Assembly: GCA_020832545.1 (NCBI GenBank)
Contig: JAFIEK010000012.1
Span: 1-64,000, forward strand
From: Pararhodobacter sp.
Lineage (GTDB): Bacteria; Pseudomonadota; Alphaproteobacteria; Rhodobacterales; Rhodobacteraceae
Length of the DNA stretch: 64,000 nt
Direction: 5' to 3'
Shown: positions 1 to 8,354 of the stretch, one piece after another
Layout: each line of letters opens with the position of its first letter
How positions within the stretch are numbered: position 1 is the first letter of the stretch
Made by a program: the position numbers and the translations under genes
The notes under the pieces: model-generated
Told to the model about the DNA's origin: nothing
The model's database searches: none
What the model saw: only the letters and a program-made list of their open reading frames with translations

Positions 1-890
1 TTGCGCGCACCCTCCGAGCCGGGGATGTATGAACTGCGCTATATCCTTGACGAGGGCCGCAGCACTTTGGCCAGCGCGCCCATTGAGGTGACCGGGGCTG
101 AAACCTCGATCAGCGGGCCTGACAGCGTGCGGATGGGCGAGCGCTTCACCATCAACTGGTCCGACAATATCGACAGCCGCGATTTTGTCGCCATTGTGCC
201 GATGGGGGCTGATGAGGGCACGCTTGGCACTTCAACCCGCGTGCGCTCTGACTCTTCCGCCGAGTTGCGCGCACCATCTGAGCCGGGGCTTTATGAGCTG
301 CGCTATATCCTTGACGAGGGCCGCAGCACTTTGGCCAGTGCGCCCATCGAAGTGACCGGGGCCGAAACCTCGATCAGCGGGCCTGACAGCGTGCGGATGG
401 GCGAGCAGTTTACCATCAACTGGTCTGACAGTATCGACAGCCGCGATTTTGTCGCCATCGTGCCGATGGGATCTGATGAGGGCACACTCGGCACCTCAAC
501 CCGCGTGCGCTCAGGCTCTTCTGCCGAATTGCGCGCACCCTCCGAGCCGGGGATGTATGAACTGCGCTATATCCTTGACGAGGGCCGCAGCACATTGGCC
601 AGTGCGCCCATCGAAGTGACCGCCGCCTCGGTCGAAATCACCGGCCCTGACGAGGTCCGCGCCGGCGACCGGCTGCGCATCTCTTGGTCCGAGACCATCG
701 ACAGCCGCGACTTAATCGCCATCGTACCGATGGGCGCGGATGAAGGCACGCTGGGTGACTCAACTCGGACGCGCAGCTCAAACACCGAGCATGACTTTAC
801 CGCGCCGGAACAGCCGGGCCTCTATGAAGCGCGCTATGTGCTTGATGAGGGGCGCGGCACGCTGGCCAGCCACAGCTTCGAGGTTCTGCC
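1..890 (+). repeat. Tandem 264-bp coding repeats (88-residue Ig-like units)
   Basis: Units start at 1, 265 and 529, each opening with TTGCGCGCACC and reading LRAPSEPG. The spacing is exactly 264 bp (88 codons). Identity between the first three units is high even at silent positions, whereas the following unit (from 793) is clearly diverged, which suggests recent duplication or gene conversion in the left part of the array. Copy number may vary between strains and may be mis-assembled with short reads; more units may lie left of the window. Confidence 0.9.
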
Positions 891-1176
891 GGAAACCGCG
901 CCCCTTGATGCCGGGGCCGGGCTGGAGGCACCGGAGCGCGCGACACCGGGCGAAGAGGTGCGCGTGACCTGGACCGCCCCGGCCGCCGATGTTGACCGTC
1001 GTATCGTGCTGGCGCGGACCGATCAGCCCTTGTTCAGCTGGATCGAGGCGCAGCCGGTGGGTGATCGTTCGGAAACCGTGTTCACCATGCCGTCCAGTGC
1101 AGGGTTCTACGAGTTCCGGCTGCTCGACATCTCTGAACAGGCAGTGATGGGCCGTTCGGTGATCGAGGTTCGCTAA
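1..1176 (+). CDS. Ig-like repeat protein, C-terminal part (5' end outside window)
   Basis: The reading frame is open from the first base, so this is the C-terminal part of a larger protein, and the leading TTG is not necessarily a start. It consists of repeats of about 88 residues with a beta-sandwich look: hallmark segments are SISGPDSVRMGE, DFVAIVPMG, GLYELRYILDEGR and TLASAPIEV. Three units are nearly identical, a fourth is diverged, and a last degenerate unit ends at residue 391. From memory, the same domain type occurs at the C-terminus of secreted von Willebrand factor A proteins of Rhodobacterales, so the missing N-terminus may hold a VWA domain; that is inference. It precedes two other exported proteins on the same strand and likely belongs with them. 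Function unknown, probably extracellular binding. Confidence 0.8.
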   Translation: MRAPSEPGMYELRYILDEGRSTLASAPIEVTGAETSISGPDSVRMGERFTINWSDNIDSRDFVAIVPMGADEGTLGTSTRVRSDSSAELRAPSEPGLYELRYILDEGRSTLASAPIEVTGAETSISGPDSVRMGEQFTINWSDSIDSRDFVAIVPMGSDEGTLGTSTRVRSGSSAELRAPSEPGMYELRYILDEGRSTLASAPIEVTAASVEITGPDEVRAGDRLRISWSETIDSRDLIAIVPMGADEGTLGDSTRTRSSNTEHDFTAPEQPGLYEARYVLDEGRGTLASHSFEVLPETAPLDAGAGLEAPERATPGEEVRVTWTAPAADVDRRIVLARTDQPLFSWIEAQPVGDRSETVFTMPSSAGFYEFRLLDISEQAVMGRSVIEVR

Positions 1177-1190
1177 GTCATGACACTACG

Positions 1191-1216
1191 CCGGAGCGGG
1201 CTGATCCCCGCTCCGG
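1191..1216 (+). terminator. Hairpin between repeat-protein gene and next gene
   Basis: A perfect 10-bp inverted repeat, CCGGAGCGGG and CCCGCTCCGG with a 6-base loop, lies just after the first stop codon. It is followed by ACCATTCTTC rather than a clean T run, so it may be a weak terminator or an mRNA-stabilising intercistronic hairpin that lowers expression of the downstream genes. Confidence 0.5.
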
Positions 1217-1241
1217 ACCATTCTTCAAGAAGAGTTCCACG

Positions 1242-1973
1242 ATGATGATACGCATGATGATACCACCGCTCTTCGCAGCAGCGCTTGTCATTGCCCCGGC
1301 CGCGCCGGGATCGGCGCAGGATAGCGGTTCTGTCACAATGACCGTCATGGGCGCGCTGACTGCCACGCTGGACGGGGACGCGCGCGAATGGGTGACGATT
1401 TCGGGCGAGATGCGCGGAGAGACCGGGGCCAGCGCCAACTGGCAACGCATCGAGATTTCGGTGCCCACTTTCGGCGATACGCTGGGGGCAATGGCTGGCC
1501 AGTTGTCGGAGGAAGAGCGCGCACAGGTGCAAGCCCTTGATCAGTTGATGGGTCAGGTGACCGAGCGGGCAATGGGCGGGTTTCAATCCATCAACCTGAC
1601 GATCAGCGGCCATGATCCGGCCAGCCCCAACATCCTGACCGATCAGGTGCTGGCGCTGGATGTTCACCTCAACAGCGCCGATATCGCACCGGGGACCACC
1701 ATGGATGCGGATATCACCTATGTCGTCGATGGATCGGGCGGGTTCATTCCGCGGCTGTTCTATACGTCCAGCGATACCGACACCCAGGCGAGCGTGACCT
1801 TTGACCGGCTGGACCTGACGCCGGGCGGTGGCCATGCCGAGGGCAGTTTCAGCGCCGAACTGTGCAAGATGGAGGGGGCGAACCTGATCTCTGGCCCCGA
1901 TCTGTCGGACTGCATCCACGTTGAAGGGCGCTTCGACACCGCGCTGGTGGAAGAAGAGCCCTATCGGAACTGA
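1242..1973 (+). CDS. Exported protein of unknown function (243 aa)
   Basis: I do not recognise the family. The N-terminus (MMIRMMIPPLFAAALVIAPA, cleavage likely near GSAQ-DSG) is a convincing Sec signal peptide, so the product is periplasmic or secreted. The mature part is rich in acidic residues and alternates hydrophobic and polar residues in a beta-like way, with a late region holding two cysteines (AELCKMEG and SDCIHVEG) that could form a disulfide. A purine-rich AAGAAGAG lies upstream of the ATG. It sits between the Ig-repeat protein and the zinc metalloprotease, with only 44 bp to the next start, so it probably is co-expressed and works with them. Confidence 0.75.
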   Translation: MMIRMMIPPLFAAALVIAPAAPGSAQDSGSVTMTVMGALTATLDGDAREWVTISGEMRGETGASANWQRIEISVPTFGDTLGAMAGQLSEEERAQVQALDQLMGQVTERAMGGFQSINLTISGHDPASPNILTDQVLALDVHLNSADIAPGTTMDADITYVVDGSGGFIPRLFYTSSDTDTQASVTFDRLDLTPGGGHAEGSFSAELCKMEGANLISGPDLSDCIHVEGRFDTALVEEEPYRN

Positions 1974-2017
1974 CGCAGTTCCACTGAATCCCGCTGTACT
2001 GCAATACGGAGCTGACT

Positions 2018-5000
2018 GTGCGTGGCAACCTGGCATTCACCCTCGCCCTGATGTCCTCAATGATCCTGGGCGCGCCGCTTGCGGCGCAGCAGACAATCGA
2101 GATCCCGCGTGATCAGATCGAGGCATTGCCGGACCTTCCGGTTCCCCAGTTCAATTTCGACCTGTCCACCCCGGAAGGGATGATCAGGTCGATCGAGGAA
2201 ATCTCGCGCACAGACTGGACCGGAACCTTGCCGGAAAGCGTGTTCGAGATGGTGCGCGGCATGACCCCGATCGAGGCGCATTCCCGCATGGTGTGGGAGA
2301 TTCAGGCCTCAGGGTCGTGGAATGAAACGCTGTCCGGCACCGGCATGCTGAACGTGATCAAGATGGAGGCGCTGGGGGCCAGCGGGCGGCAGTTTCAGAG
2401 CATGCTGGATTCTGATGCGCGCAACTGGCCGTTTCAGGTCTTCGCCTTTGTCCCTGACAGTGCGCCAGAGGTGACGCGCTACAGCTTTTCCGGCACTGGC
2501 AGCGGTATGGGTTCAGGTGGCACCGGGGTTGGCGCGATCACCAACCATATGTTCCAGCGCGAACGCCTTGTCGGTTATGCCACGCCGCTGGGCATGCGCA
2601 CGCCGGGGTTCAGCGAGCTTGAGGACGACTATCTGTATACCGAGGTCGATGGCGGCTTTGTCCGCATCGATACCCGCCACGGCACCTACCGGCTGAGCTT
2701 TGGCGCGCGGGTCGTTGAATACCACAGCGATGGCCGCCGCCCCACCGGAAACGTGGGCAGCATCAGCGGCTGGATCTGCGAGGAGGCAGCCTATGAGGCG
2801 GACCCGGACAGTTGCCTCTATGACCCGCTGGAGCTGATCGAGGTCACGCCGGAAAGCCAGCGCGAGAATGTTAATTACGAGAACCCGCAGATCACCTTCA
2901 CCTTCAGCGACCCGGTCGATCTGTCCAGCCTTGAAGACGCCTTCACCCTGCACACCCACGGCCCCACCAATGCCCGGATCGAGGTTGAGGGCGAGATCGT
3001 GCAGCGCGGGGACATGGAATATGCCTTCATCCCCGAAGACCCCCTCTTTGACGCCACCCGCTATGAGGCCCGGCTGACCGGCGGGCCGGATGGCGTGGTC
3101 TCACGCGATGGCGAGGAGTTTCTTGAAGACGGGCGCACATGGCGGTTCTCCACGCTCGTCAACCCCGAGGGCGGGGCGATGGACGATGACGAACAGATCA
3201 CGCTCGAAGCCTTTCAGACGATGCGCGATGCACCGCTGATCACCGACAAGCCTGCCTTGCTGCGCGCCACTCCGCGCTGGAATCATCGCGATGATGTCCA
3301 CCCGGACTGGCGGGTGAATGACTTCCCCGCGACGTTAGAGCCGAACATCGCCTCGCTGCGCACGGTTGCCCAACGAGGGTTGCCTGTGGATGGCGAGGGC
3401 GTTTTGCGCATTCGTCACGAGGACGAATTCACCGATCACGACCGGCGCATGGCCGTGGATACCGTCAACCTGTTTGGATGGTTGCCCAGTTGGTCGGCAG
3501 ACGGGATGGAGGTCACGCTGCGCATTCTGCCCCATGACCCCTGGCCCGAGCCACTGGAAGAAACCATGTTCGACGGTGAGGAGCGCTTTCTGACCTGGGG
3601 CACACAGGCGCCCACACTGCGTCTGCGCTATGTGTTTCTTGAGGCCGGCTCCTGGTCAGATGGCGTGCCCCCGGCAGATCGCGCACATGCGATTGCCGCC
3701 CTTCGTGATGCGGAAGAGCTGTCCACGCAGTTGTTCCCCGTCCTGTCATCGCATTTCACGCCCCTGCGCGTGCCCGGTGTCGATGGCACCATTACCCGCG
3801 AGTTCCTCTTCATGGATTTCGACGAGACCGAGGTCGGCGCCTACTCCAGGACTTGGCGCAGCGCAGTCTGGGATCTGAATGCGCTCTTCGGAACCAATAT
3901 CCTGTGGGAATCTGACGCACGCGCGGTACAGGCCATCCGTCGCGCCGCCGAGCGCCTGCGCTGGCTGATGAACCTGCACCGCGAACAAGGCGATGTCATC
4001 CTGCTTCTGTATCCGTTCGACATTGCGCAGATCGGTCGGGCAACGTCATTGGGCGACTTTTTTGAACCGCATCAGATGGATCGTGGTATCGGCATGGCGA
4101 TTGACACCGGTATCGAGGCAGACACCCTGGCCATGGGAATCGTGCATGAGCTGGGTCATGCCTTCGGCCTGCACCACAACCCCGGTCATTTCAGCGAATA
4201 CGGCCATATCCATCCCAGCACCCATCATGACCCCTCTATCGAAGGGTTCCGCCTTGCGCTGGACGGCAGCCACGGCTGGAACAAATCTGCCGAGGATGGC
4301 AATGCCGAAGTGCAGGGGGTTCTGGCCCCCCTGATGTGGCCCTCGGTGACACCGACCAGCTGGATCTGGCTCAACGAGAGCGAGTATATTCAGCTCATGC
4401 GCAGCTTTGCCACAGCCCCGGGGGTGCGGTTCTTCGGAACCTTGCTTCGTGATGCCAGCCCGATCCAGTTGGCCTCGGCCGAGCGCCCGGACCCGGCGAT
4501 GATCGCACGGCTGATCGCCGGGGACCGCCCAGGGCCAGAGCAGCTTGCCGTTCTGGGCGCATTGCACCCTGACGGGCTGGATGCCAGCATCGACCACGTA
4601 GCGCGCACCCATGTGTCGCATCAGGCCCCGGTGGGGGACTATACGGCCGAATTGCGCAACGCCGCCGGTGAGGCCCTGTTTGCCACGCGGTTCCAGCCCG
4701 TGCCCCTCCCGGCCCCGCATGATGACGGCTATCACAACATGCACTCGCATGACGCGACGCCGGAAATTGCGGTTCATTCCGATGCGCACGACCCCGATGA
4801 TCCCGCATGGTGGCAGGATTTCGCGCTGACCCTGCCCTATCACCCAGAGGCCACGGACCTCATCATCCGGCGCGGTGACAACGTCCTTGCCGCCCTGACC
4901 ATGCCTGAGGCCGCGCCGGTGGTCGAACCCGATGCCGAGGTGCTGGATCTGCGCACAGGTCCGGCGGAGCTGAACTGGCACCTGCATGGACACCGGCCCC

Positions 5001-5479
5001 GGGTTGATCTGCAATACAGCCCCGATGCCGAGACCGGTTGGGACTTCCTGCTGATCGATCAACTGGTGACCGGCGTGCGGATTGACCCGGCGGCCCTGCC
5101 CGTGGGGCCTGCGCCAACGCTGCGCCTGACCGTCCGCGACGGGCTGACGCAAACCAGCGTGACAATCCCGGTGTTGCTGGAGCGCGCGCCAGAACCCGTC
5201 CTTGTCACCGCAACGCCGATTGCCGCGCGTTTTGACCGGGCAGTTGCGCAAGGCAGCCTGGAGCATATCGCGCTTCTTGGCCCCGATGGCGCGGTCGGCT
5301 ACCGCGCGGCGCTGTCGCCGGATGGCAGGCAGCTGTCGATCTGGCCGGACCAGCCGCTGGAACCTGACACAGCGTATATCGCGCGCCTTCAGCCGGGCTT
5401 TGCGGATCGCTTTGGCAACCAGCTTTCTCAGGCGTTCGACTGGGAGGTTTCGGCGCCCGCGCCCGCCGCGCAGGAGTAA
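2018..5479 (+). CDS. Secreted zinc metalloprotease with SbsA-type Ig-like domains
   Basis: Begins at a GTG and has a signal peptide ending near GAPLAAQQ. A metzincin-like zinc site HELGHAFGLHH is at residues 710-720 (three histidine ligands plus catalytic Glu), followed near residue 773 by LMWPSV, a plausible Met-turn. A Big_5/SbsA-type Ig-like domain lies at about 267-381 (VTPESQRENVNYENP, ITFTFSDPV) and a second, weaker one at about 1060-1145 (TATPIAARFDRAV). The segment 730-1050 is His/Asp rich. At 1153 residues it is a large multidomain extracellular or surface protease. Neighbouring exported proteins suggest a shared surface or secreted system; the substrate is unknown. Zinc protease call is firm, exact family is not. 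Confidence 0.85.
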   Translation: MRGNLAFTLALMSSMILGAPLAAQQTIEIPRDQIEALPDLPVPQFNFDLSTPEGMIRSIEEISRTDWTGTLPESVFEMVRGMTPIEAHSRMVWEIQASGSWNETLSGTGMLNVIKMEALGASGRQFQSMLDSDARNWPFQVFAFVPDSAPEVTRYSFSGTGSGMGSGGTGVGAITNHMFQRERLVGYATPLGMRTPGFSELEDDYLYTEVDGGFVRIDTRHGTYRLSFGARVVEYHSDGRRPTGNVGSISGWICEEAAYEADPDSCLYDPLELIEVTPESQRENVNYENPQITFTFSDPVDLSSLEDAFTLHTHGPTNARIEVEGEIVQRGDMEYAFIPEDPLFDATRYEARLTGGPDGVVSRDGEEFLEDGRTWRFSTLVNPEGGAMDDDEQITLEAFQTMRDAPLITDKPALLRATPRWNHRDDVHPDWRVNDFPATLEPNIASLRTVAQRGLPVDGEGVLRIRHEDEFTDHDRRMAVDTVNLFGWLPSWSADGMEVTLRILPHDPWPEPLEETMFDGEERFLTWGTQAPTLRLRYVFLEAGSWSDGVPPADRAHAIAALRDAEELSTQLFPVLSSHFTPLRVPGVDGTITREFLFMDFDETEVGAYSRTWRSAVWDLNALFGTNILWESDARAVQAIRRAAERLRWLMNLHREQGDVILLLYPFDIAQIGRATSLGDFFEPHQMDRGIGMAIDTGIEADTLAMGIVHELGHAFGLHHNPGHFSEYGHIHPSTHHDPSIEGFRLALDGSHGWNKSAEDGNAEVQGVLAPLMWPSVTPTSWIWLNESEYIQLMRSFATAPGVRFFGTLLRDASPIQLASAERPDPAMIARLIAGDRPGPEQLAVLGALHPDGLDASIDHVARTHVSHQAPVGDYTAELRNAAGEALFATRFQPVPLPAPHDDGYHNMHSHDATPEIAVHSDAHDPDDPAWWQDFALTLPYHPEATDLIIRRGDNVLAALTMPEAAPVVEPDAEVLDLRTGPAELNWHLHGHRPRVDLQYSPDAETGWDFLLIDQLVTGVRIDPAALPVGPAPTLRLTVRDGLTQTSVTIPVLLERAPEPVLVTATPIAARFDRAVAQGSLEHIALLGPDGAVGYRAALSPDGRQLSIWPDQPLEPDTAYIARLQPGFADRFGNQLSQAFDWEVSAPAPAAQE

Positions 5480-5503
5480 GCTCAGTCGCCCGGCAGGCCC
5501 CGT

Positions 5504-6514
5504 TCAGCGCCGTTTGCCGCGCGGGTGTTCGATCTTGTTGCCGCGCGGGCCGGTCTGGACCGGGGTATTGGCCAGATTTTCCGCATTGAGCTTGCGCCAA
5601 CGCTCCAGCCGTTCGGCGGACAAGTGACCCGCCGCAACTGCTGCACGCACTGCGCAGCCCGGTTCATGCGCATGGGTGCAATCGCGGAACCGGCAGTTCG
5701 GGGCCAGTTCGGTGATCTCGGCAAAGAGCGTCTCCAGCCCCCCGGCGACATCGCTGACATGCAGCGTCCGCATGCCCGGCGTATCGATCGCGCAGCCGCC
5801 GCCCTGAATGGCATGCAGCGAGCGCGCGGTTGTCGTATGCCGCCCCTTGGCGTCATTCTCACGGATGCCGCCGGTCGCCTGCGCGGCATCGGGGGCCTTG
5901 TCGGCGAGCGTGTTCAGAAGCGTTGATTTGCCCACGCCGGATGAGCCGACGAGGGCCACGGTCTGCCCCGGCCCGCACCACGGCGCGAGGACAGCGGCGG
6001 CCTCGGGCGCTTTGGCATTCAACGCGACCACCTCAAGCCCGCGCTGCAAGGCCCGGGCCTGTTCCAGATAAGTGGTGGCGTCCACCACCTGATCGATCCT
6101 GGTCAGCACGATCACCGGCCTGGTCCCGGCCTCATTGGCGAGCGCCAGATAGCGCTCAAGTCGCGCGGCATTGAAATCGTCGTTGCACGAGGTGACGATG
6201 AAGAGCGTATCGACATTGGCGGCGATCAGTTGCGGGGCGTGCCCCCCTTCCGTCCGGCGGCGCAGCAGGGTCTTGCGCGCCAGCTTGCGGGTGGCCACCC
6301 GGTTGGCGGGGTCCATCAGCACCCAGTCACCGACCGCAAAATCCGCCGTATTGCCCTGCGCGCCCAGCCGGATCTGCCCGGTTTCGGTTTCTGCCACCAG
6401 CCGCGAGCGATGGACCGAGGCGATACGCACCGGCACCAGCCCGGCGTCATCAGGGCCAAGCTGTTCGGCAAAGAACCCGGTCCAGCCGAGGCTTTCCAGA
6501 AAAGGTGAGGTCAT
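5504..6514 (-). CDS. rsgA: Ribosome small subunit-dependent GTPase A
   Basis: Circularly permuted GTPase that helps late 30S subunit maturation in the cytoplasm. Order seen: N-terminal OB-fold region, a G4-like segment VLTRIDQV, P-loop GSSGVGKSTLLN, G3 IDTPGMRTL, then the C-terminal zinc finger with CRFRDCTHAHEPGC. G4 deviates from the usual NKxD by having TRID. I chose the ATG at 6514 (MTSPFLESLGW) with AGGA upstream; a GTG 18 bases earlier is also possible. Length (336 aa) fits the family. It converges on the metalloprotease gene with a 24-bp gap. Confidence 0.93.
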   Translation of the reverse strand: MTSPFLESLGWTGFFAEQLGPDDAGLVPVRIASVHRSRLVAETETGQIRLGAQGNTADFAVGDWVLMDPANRVATRKLARKTLLRRRTEGGHAPQLIAANVDTLFIVTSCNDDFNAARLERYLALANEAGTRPVIVLTRIDQVVDATTYLEQARALQRGLEVVALNAKAPEAAAVLAPWCGPGQTVALVGSSGVGKSTLLNTLADKAPDAAQATGGIRENDAKGRHTTTARSLHAIQGGGCAIDTPGMRTLHVSDVAGGLETLFAEITELAPNCRFRDCTHAHEPGCAVRAAVAAGHLSAERLERWRKLNAENLANTPVQTGPRGNKIEHPRGKRR

Positions 6515-6638
6515 GGGCGCGTCCTGTGTCACGCTCTTTGCATGGCGGCAGGCCCGGCCGGATGCAAGCCTTTCCCGTCACCCAAGCGCTACATTCGCGC
6601 GCGCAAGCCCCCTGCTAGCCGATGTGTCGCCCCGCCGG

Positions 6639-8069
6639 TCAGAGCCCTTTGGCACGGTAGCTGGCGGCGACACGGCTGATGGCAACGATAAAGGCCGCCG
6701 TGCGCAGATCAGGCACATCGTCGCGCGTGCGCCAAACCTCGCTCATCGCCTGATAGGCCGTGCGCATGGTGTCATCGAGGCCCGAGCGCACCAGTTGCAG
6801 CTCGTCCGCGCCTTGCAGATACCGGTTCTTGAAGTCCGGTTTCAGCTCCCAGCCAAGGCCCCGGTCTGCTGACAGCCGCTCCAGTTCTTCAATCAGAAGC
6901 AGCGCATGCGCCTCTTCGTTGCGCCGCTGCATGCGGCCAAAGCGAATATGGCTGAGGTTCTTGACCCATTCGAAATACGACACCGTGACACCGCCGGCAT
7001 TGGCATACATGTCCGGAATGATCACCGTGCCCTTGCCACGCAGGATCTCGTCCGCGCCAGCGGTCACCGGGCCATTCGCGGCCTCGATGATCAGCGGCGC
7101 CCGGATGCGACCGGCGTTGCCCATATTGATCACAGCCTCCAGCGCCGCCGGGATCAGGATTTCGCATTCATCCTCCAGCGCCTCGATACCGCGTTCCTCA
7201 TAGGTGCCGCCGGGGAAGTCGCGCACACCGCCGTTCTGAGCGATCCAGTCGCGCAGGGCTTCGATATCCAGCCCCTCGGCGTTGCGGACCACGCCGTCAC
7301 GCTCAATCACCGTGATGATCGCGCAGCCATCTTCCTCGGACAGGAACTTCGCCGCGTGATAGCCCACATTGCCCAAGCCCTGCACCACCACGCGCTTGCC
7401 CGACAACTTGCCCGAAAGCCCAGCCCTTTTTACATCCTCGGGGTGGCGGAAGAACTCGCGCAGCGCGTATTGCACGCCGCGTCCCGTGGCTTCGACCCGG
7501 CCCTTGATGCCGCCCGCGTTGAGCGGTTTGCCGGTGACGCAGGCGCGGGCGTTGATGTCGGTTGTGTTCATCCGCGTATACTGATCGGCGATCCAGGCCA
7601 TTTCACGCTCACCCGTTCCCATGTCCGGGGCGGGCACGTTCTGCGCCGGATGGATCAGGTCGCGCTTGGCCAGTTCATAAGCAAAGCGGCGGGTGATCTG
7701 TTCCAGCTCATGCTCTTCATAAAGACGCGGATCAATGCACAGCCCGCCCTTGGAGCCACCGAAAGGCGTTTCGACAAGGGCGCATTTGTAGGTCATCAGC
7801 GCCGCCAGTGCCTCAACCTCGTCCTGGTTGACGACGGGCGCGTAGCGGATCCCGCCCTTGACCGGTTCCATATGCTCAGAATGAACCGAGCGGTAGCCGA
7901 CAAATGTTTCAATCCGGCCCCGCAGGCGCACGCCAAAGCGCACTGTATAGGTGGCGTTGCAGACCCGTATCTTTTCGGCAAGACCGGGCGACAGATCCAT
8001 CAGGGCCACGGCCCGGTTGAACATGATATCGACATTCTCGCGAAAGCTCGGTTCGTTGTGTTGAAGCAT
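6639..8069 (-). CDS. Glutamate dehydrogenase (Glu/Leu/Phe/Val dehydrogenase family)
   Basis: Interconverts glutamate and 2-oxoglutarate plus ammonia with NAD(P). Family features: PVKGGIRYAP near residue 90, the substrate-binding lysine region MTYKCALVETPFGGSKGG, and a Rossmann fold VVVQGLGNVGYHAAKF in the C-terminal half. The later AANGPVT and MYANAGGVTVSYFEW segments are also diagnostic. The 476-residue length matches the medium class (about 420-480), not the 1600-residue NAD type. AAAGGTGA precedes the ATG. Cofactor preference cannot be read from sequence alone. It is monocistronic and divergent from the TadG-like gene. Confidence 0.92.
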   Translation of the reverse strand: MLQHNEPSFRENVDIMFNRAVALMDLSPGLAEKIRVCNATYTVRFGVRLRGRIETFVGYRSVHSEHMEPVKGGIRYAPVVNQDEVEALAALMTYKCALVETPFGGSKGGLCIDPRLYEEHELEQITRRFAYELAKRDLIHPAQNVPAPDMGTGEREMAWIADQYTRMNTTDINARACVTGKPLNAGGIKGRVEATGRGVQYALREFFRHPEDVKRAGLSGKLSGKRVVVQGLGNVGYHAAKFLSEEDGCAIITVIERDGVVRNAEGLDIEALRDWIAQNGGVRDFPGGTYEERGIEALEDECEILIPAALEAVINMGNAGRIRAPLIIEAANGPVTAGADEILRGKGTVIIPDMYANAGGVTVSYFEWVKNLSHIRFGRMQRRNEEAHALLLIEELERLSADRGLGWELKPDFKNRYLQGADELQLVRSGLDDTMRTAYQAMSEVWRTRDDVPDLRTAAFIVAISRVAASYRAKGL

Positions 8070-8354
8070 TGTATCACCTTTGCCCGGGCGGCCTGCATGC
8101 CGCTGATAACTGGTCTAAGTCCTGTGACAGTTTGACGCTAGCTCATTTTATGTGCAGTTTCAAAACCTGCGCTTCTGTCCCCTCGCATATTTTTTTGCCG
8201 CACCTGTGCGAGGCCGTAGGCGGGGGCAGAACGGTGCGGGTCAAAACGGCCCGAATGGCCACAGTTTTGCACCAATCGCGCCCTAAATAGACCACGCCAC
8301 ATCTTAAGATGTCGTGACGGAGCGCGCTCATTTCTGCGTCTTCTATCTGTGTGA
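8070..8354. promoter_or_regulatory. Divergent intergenic region, glutamate dehydrogenase / TadG-like gene
   Basis: This 285-bp region must carry the promoters of both divergent genes. It is less GC-rich than the flanks, with T/A-rich patches such as CATATTTTTTTG near 8186. I could not define a convincing -35/-10 pair, riboswitch or operator. Confidence 0.4.

Noticed and set aside
4046-5266. Long antisense frame (406 codons) inside the metalloprotease gene
   Set aside because: A shadow of high-GC codon bias; the opposite strand has signal peptide, zinc site and domains.
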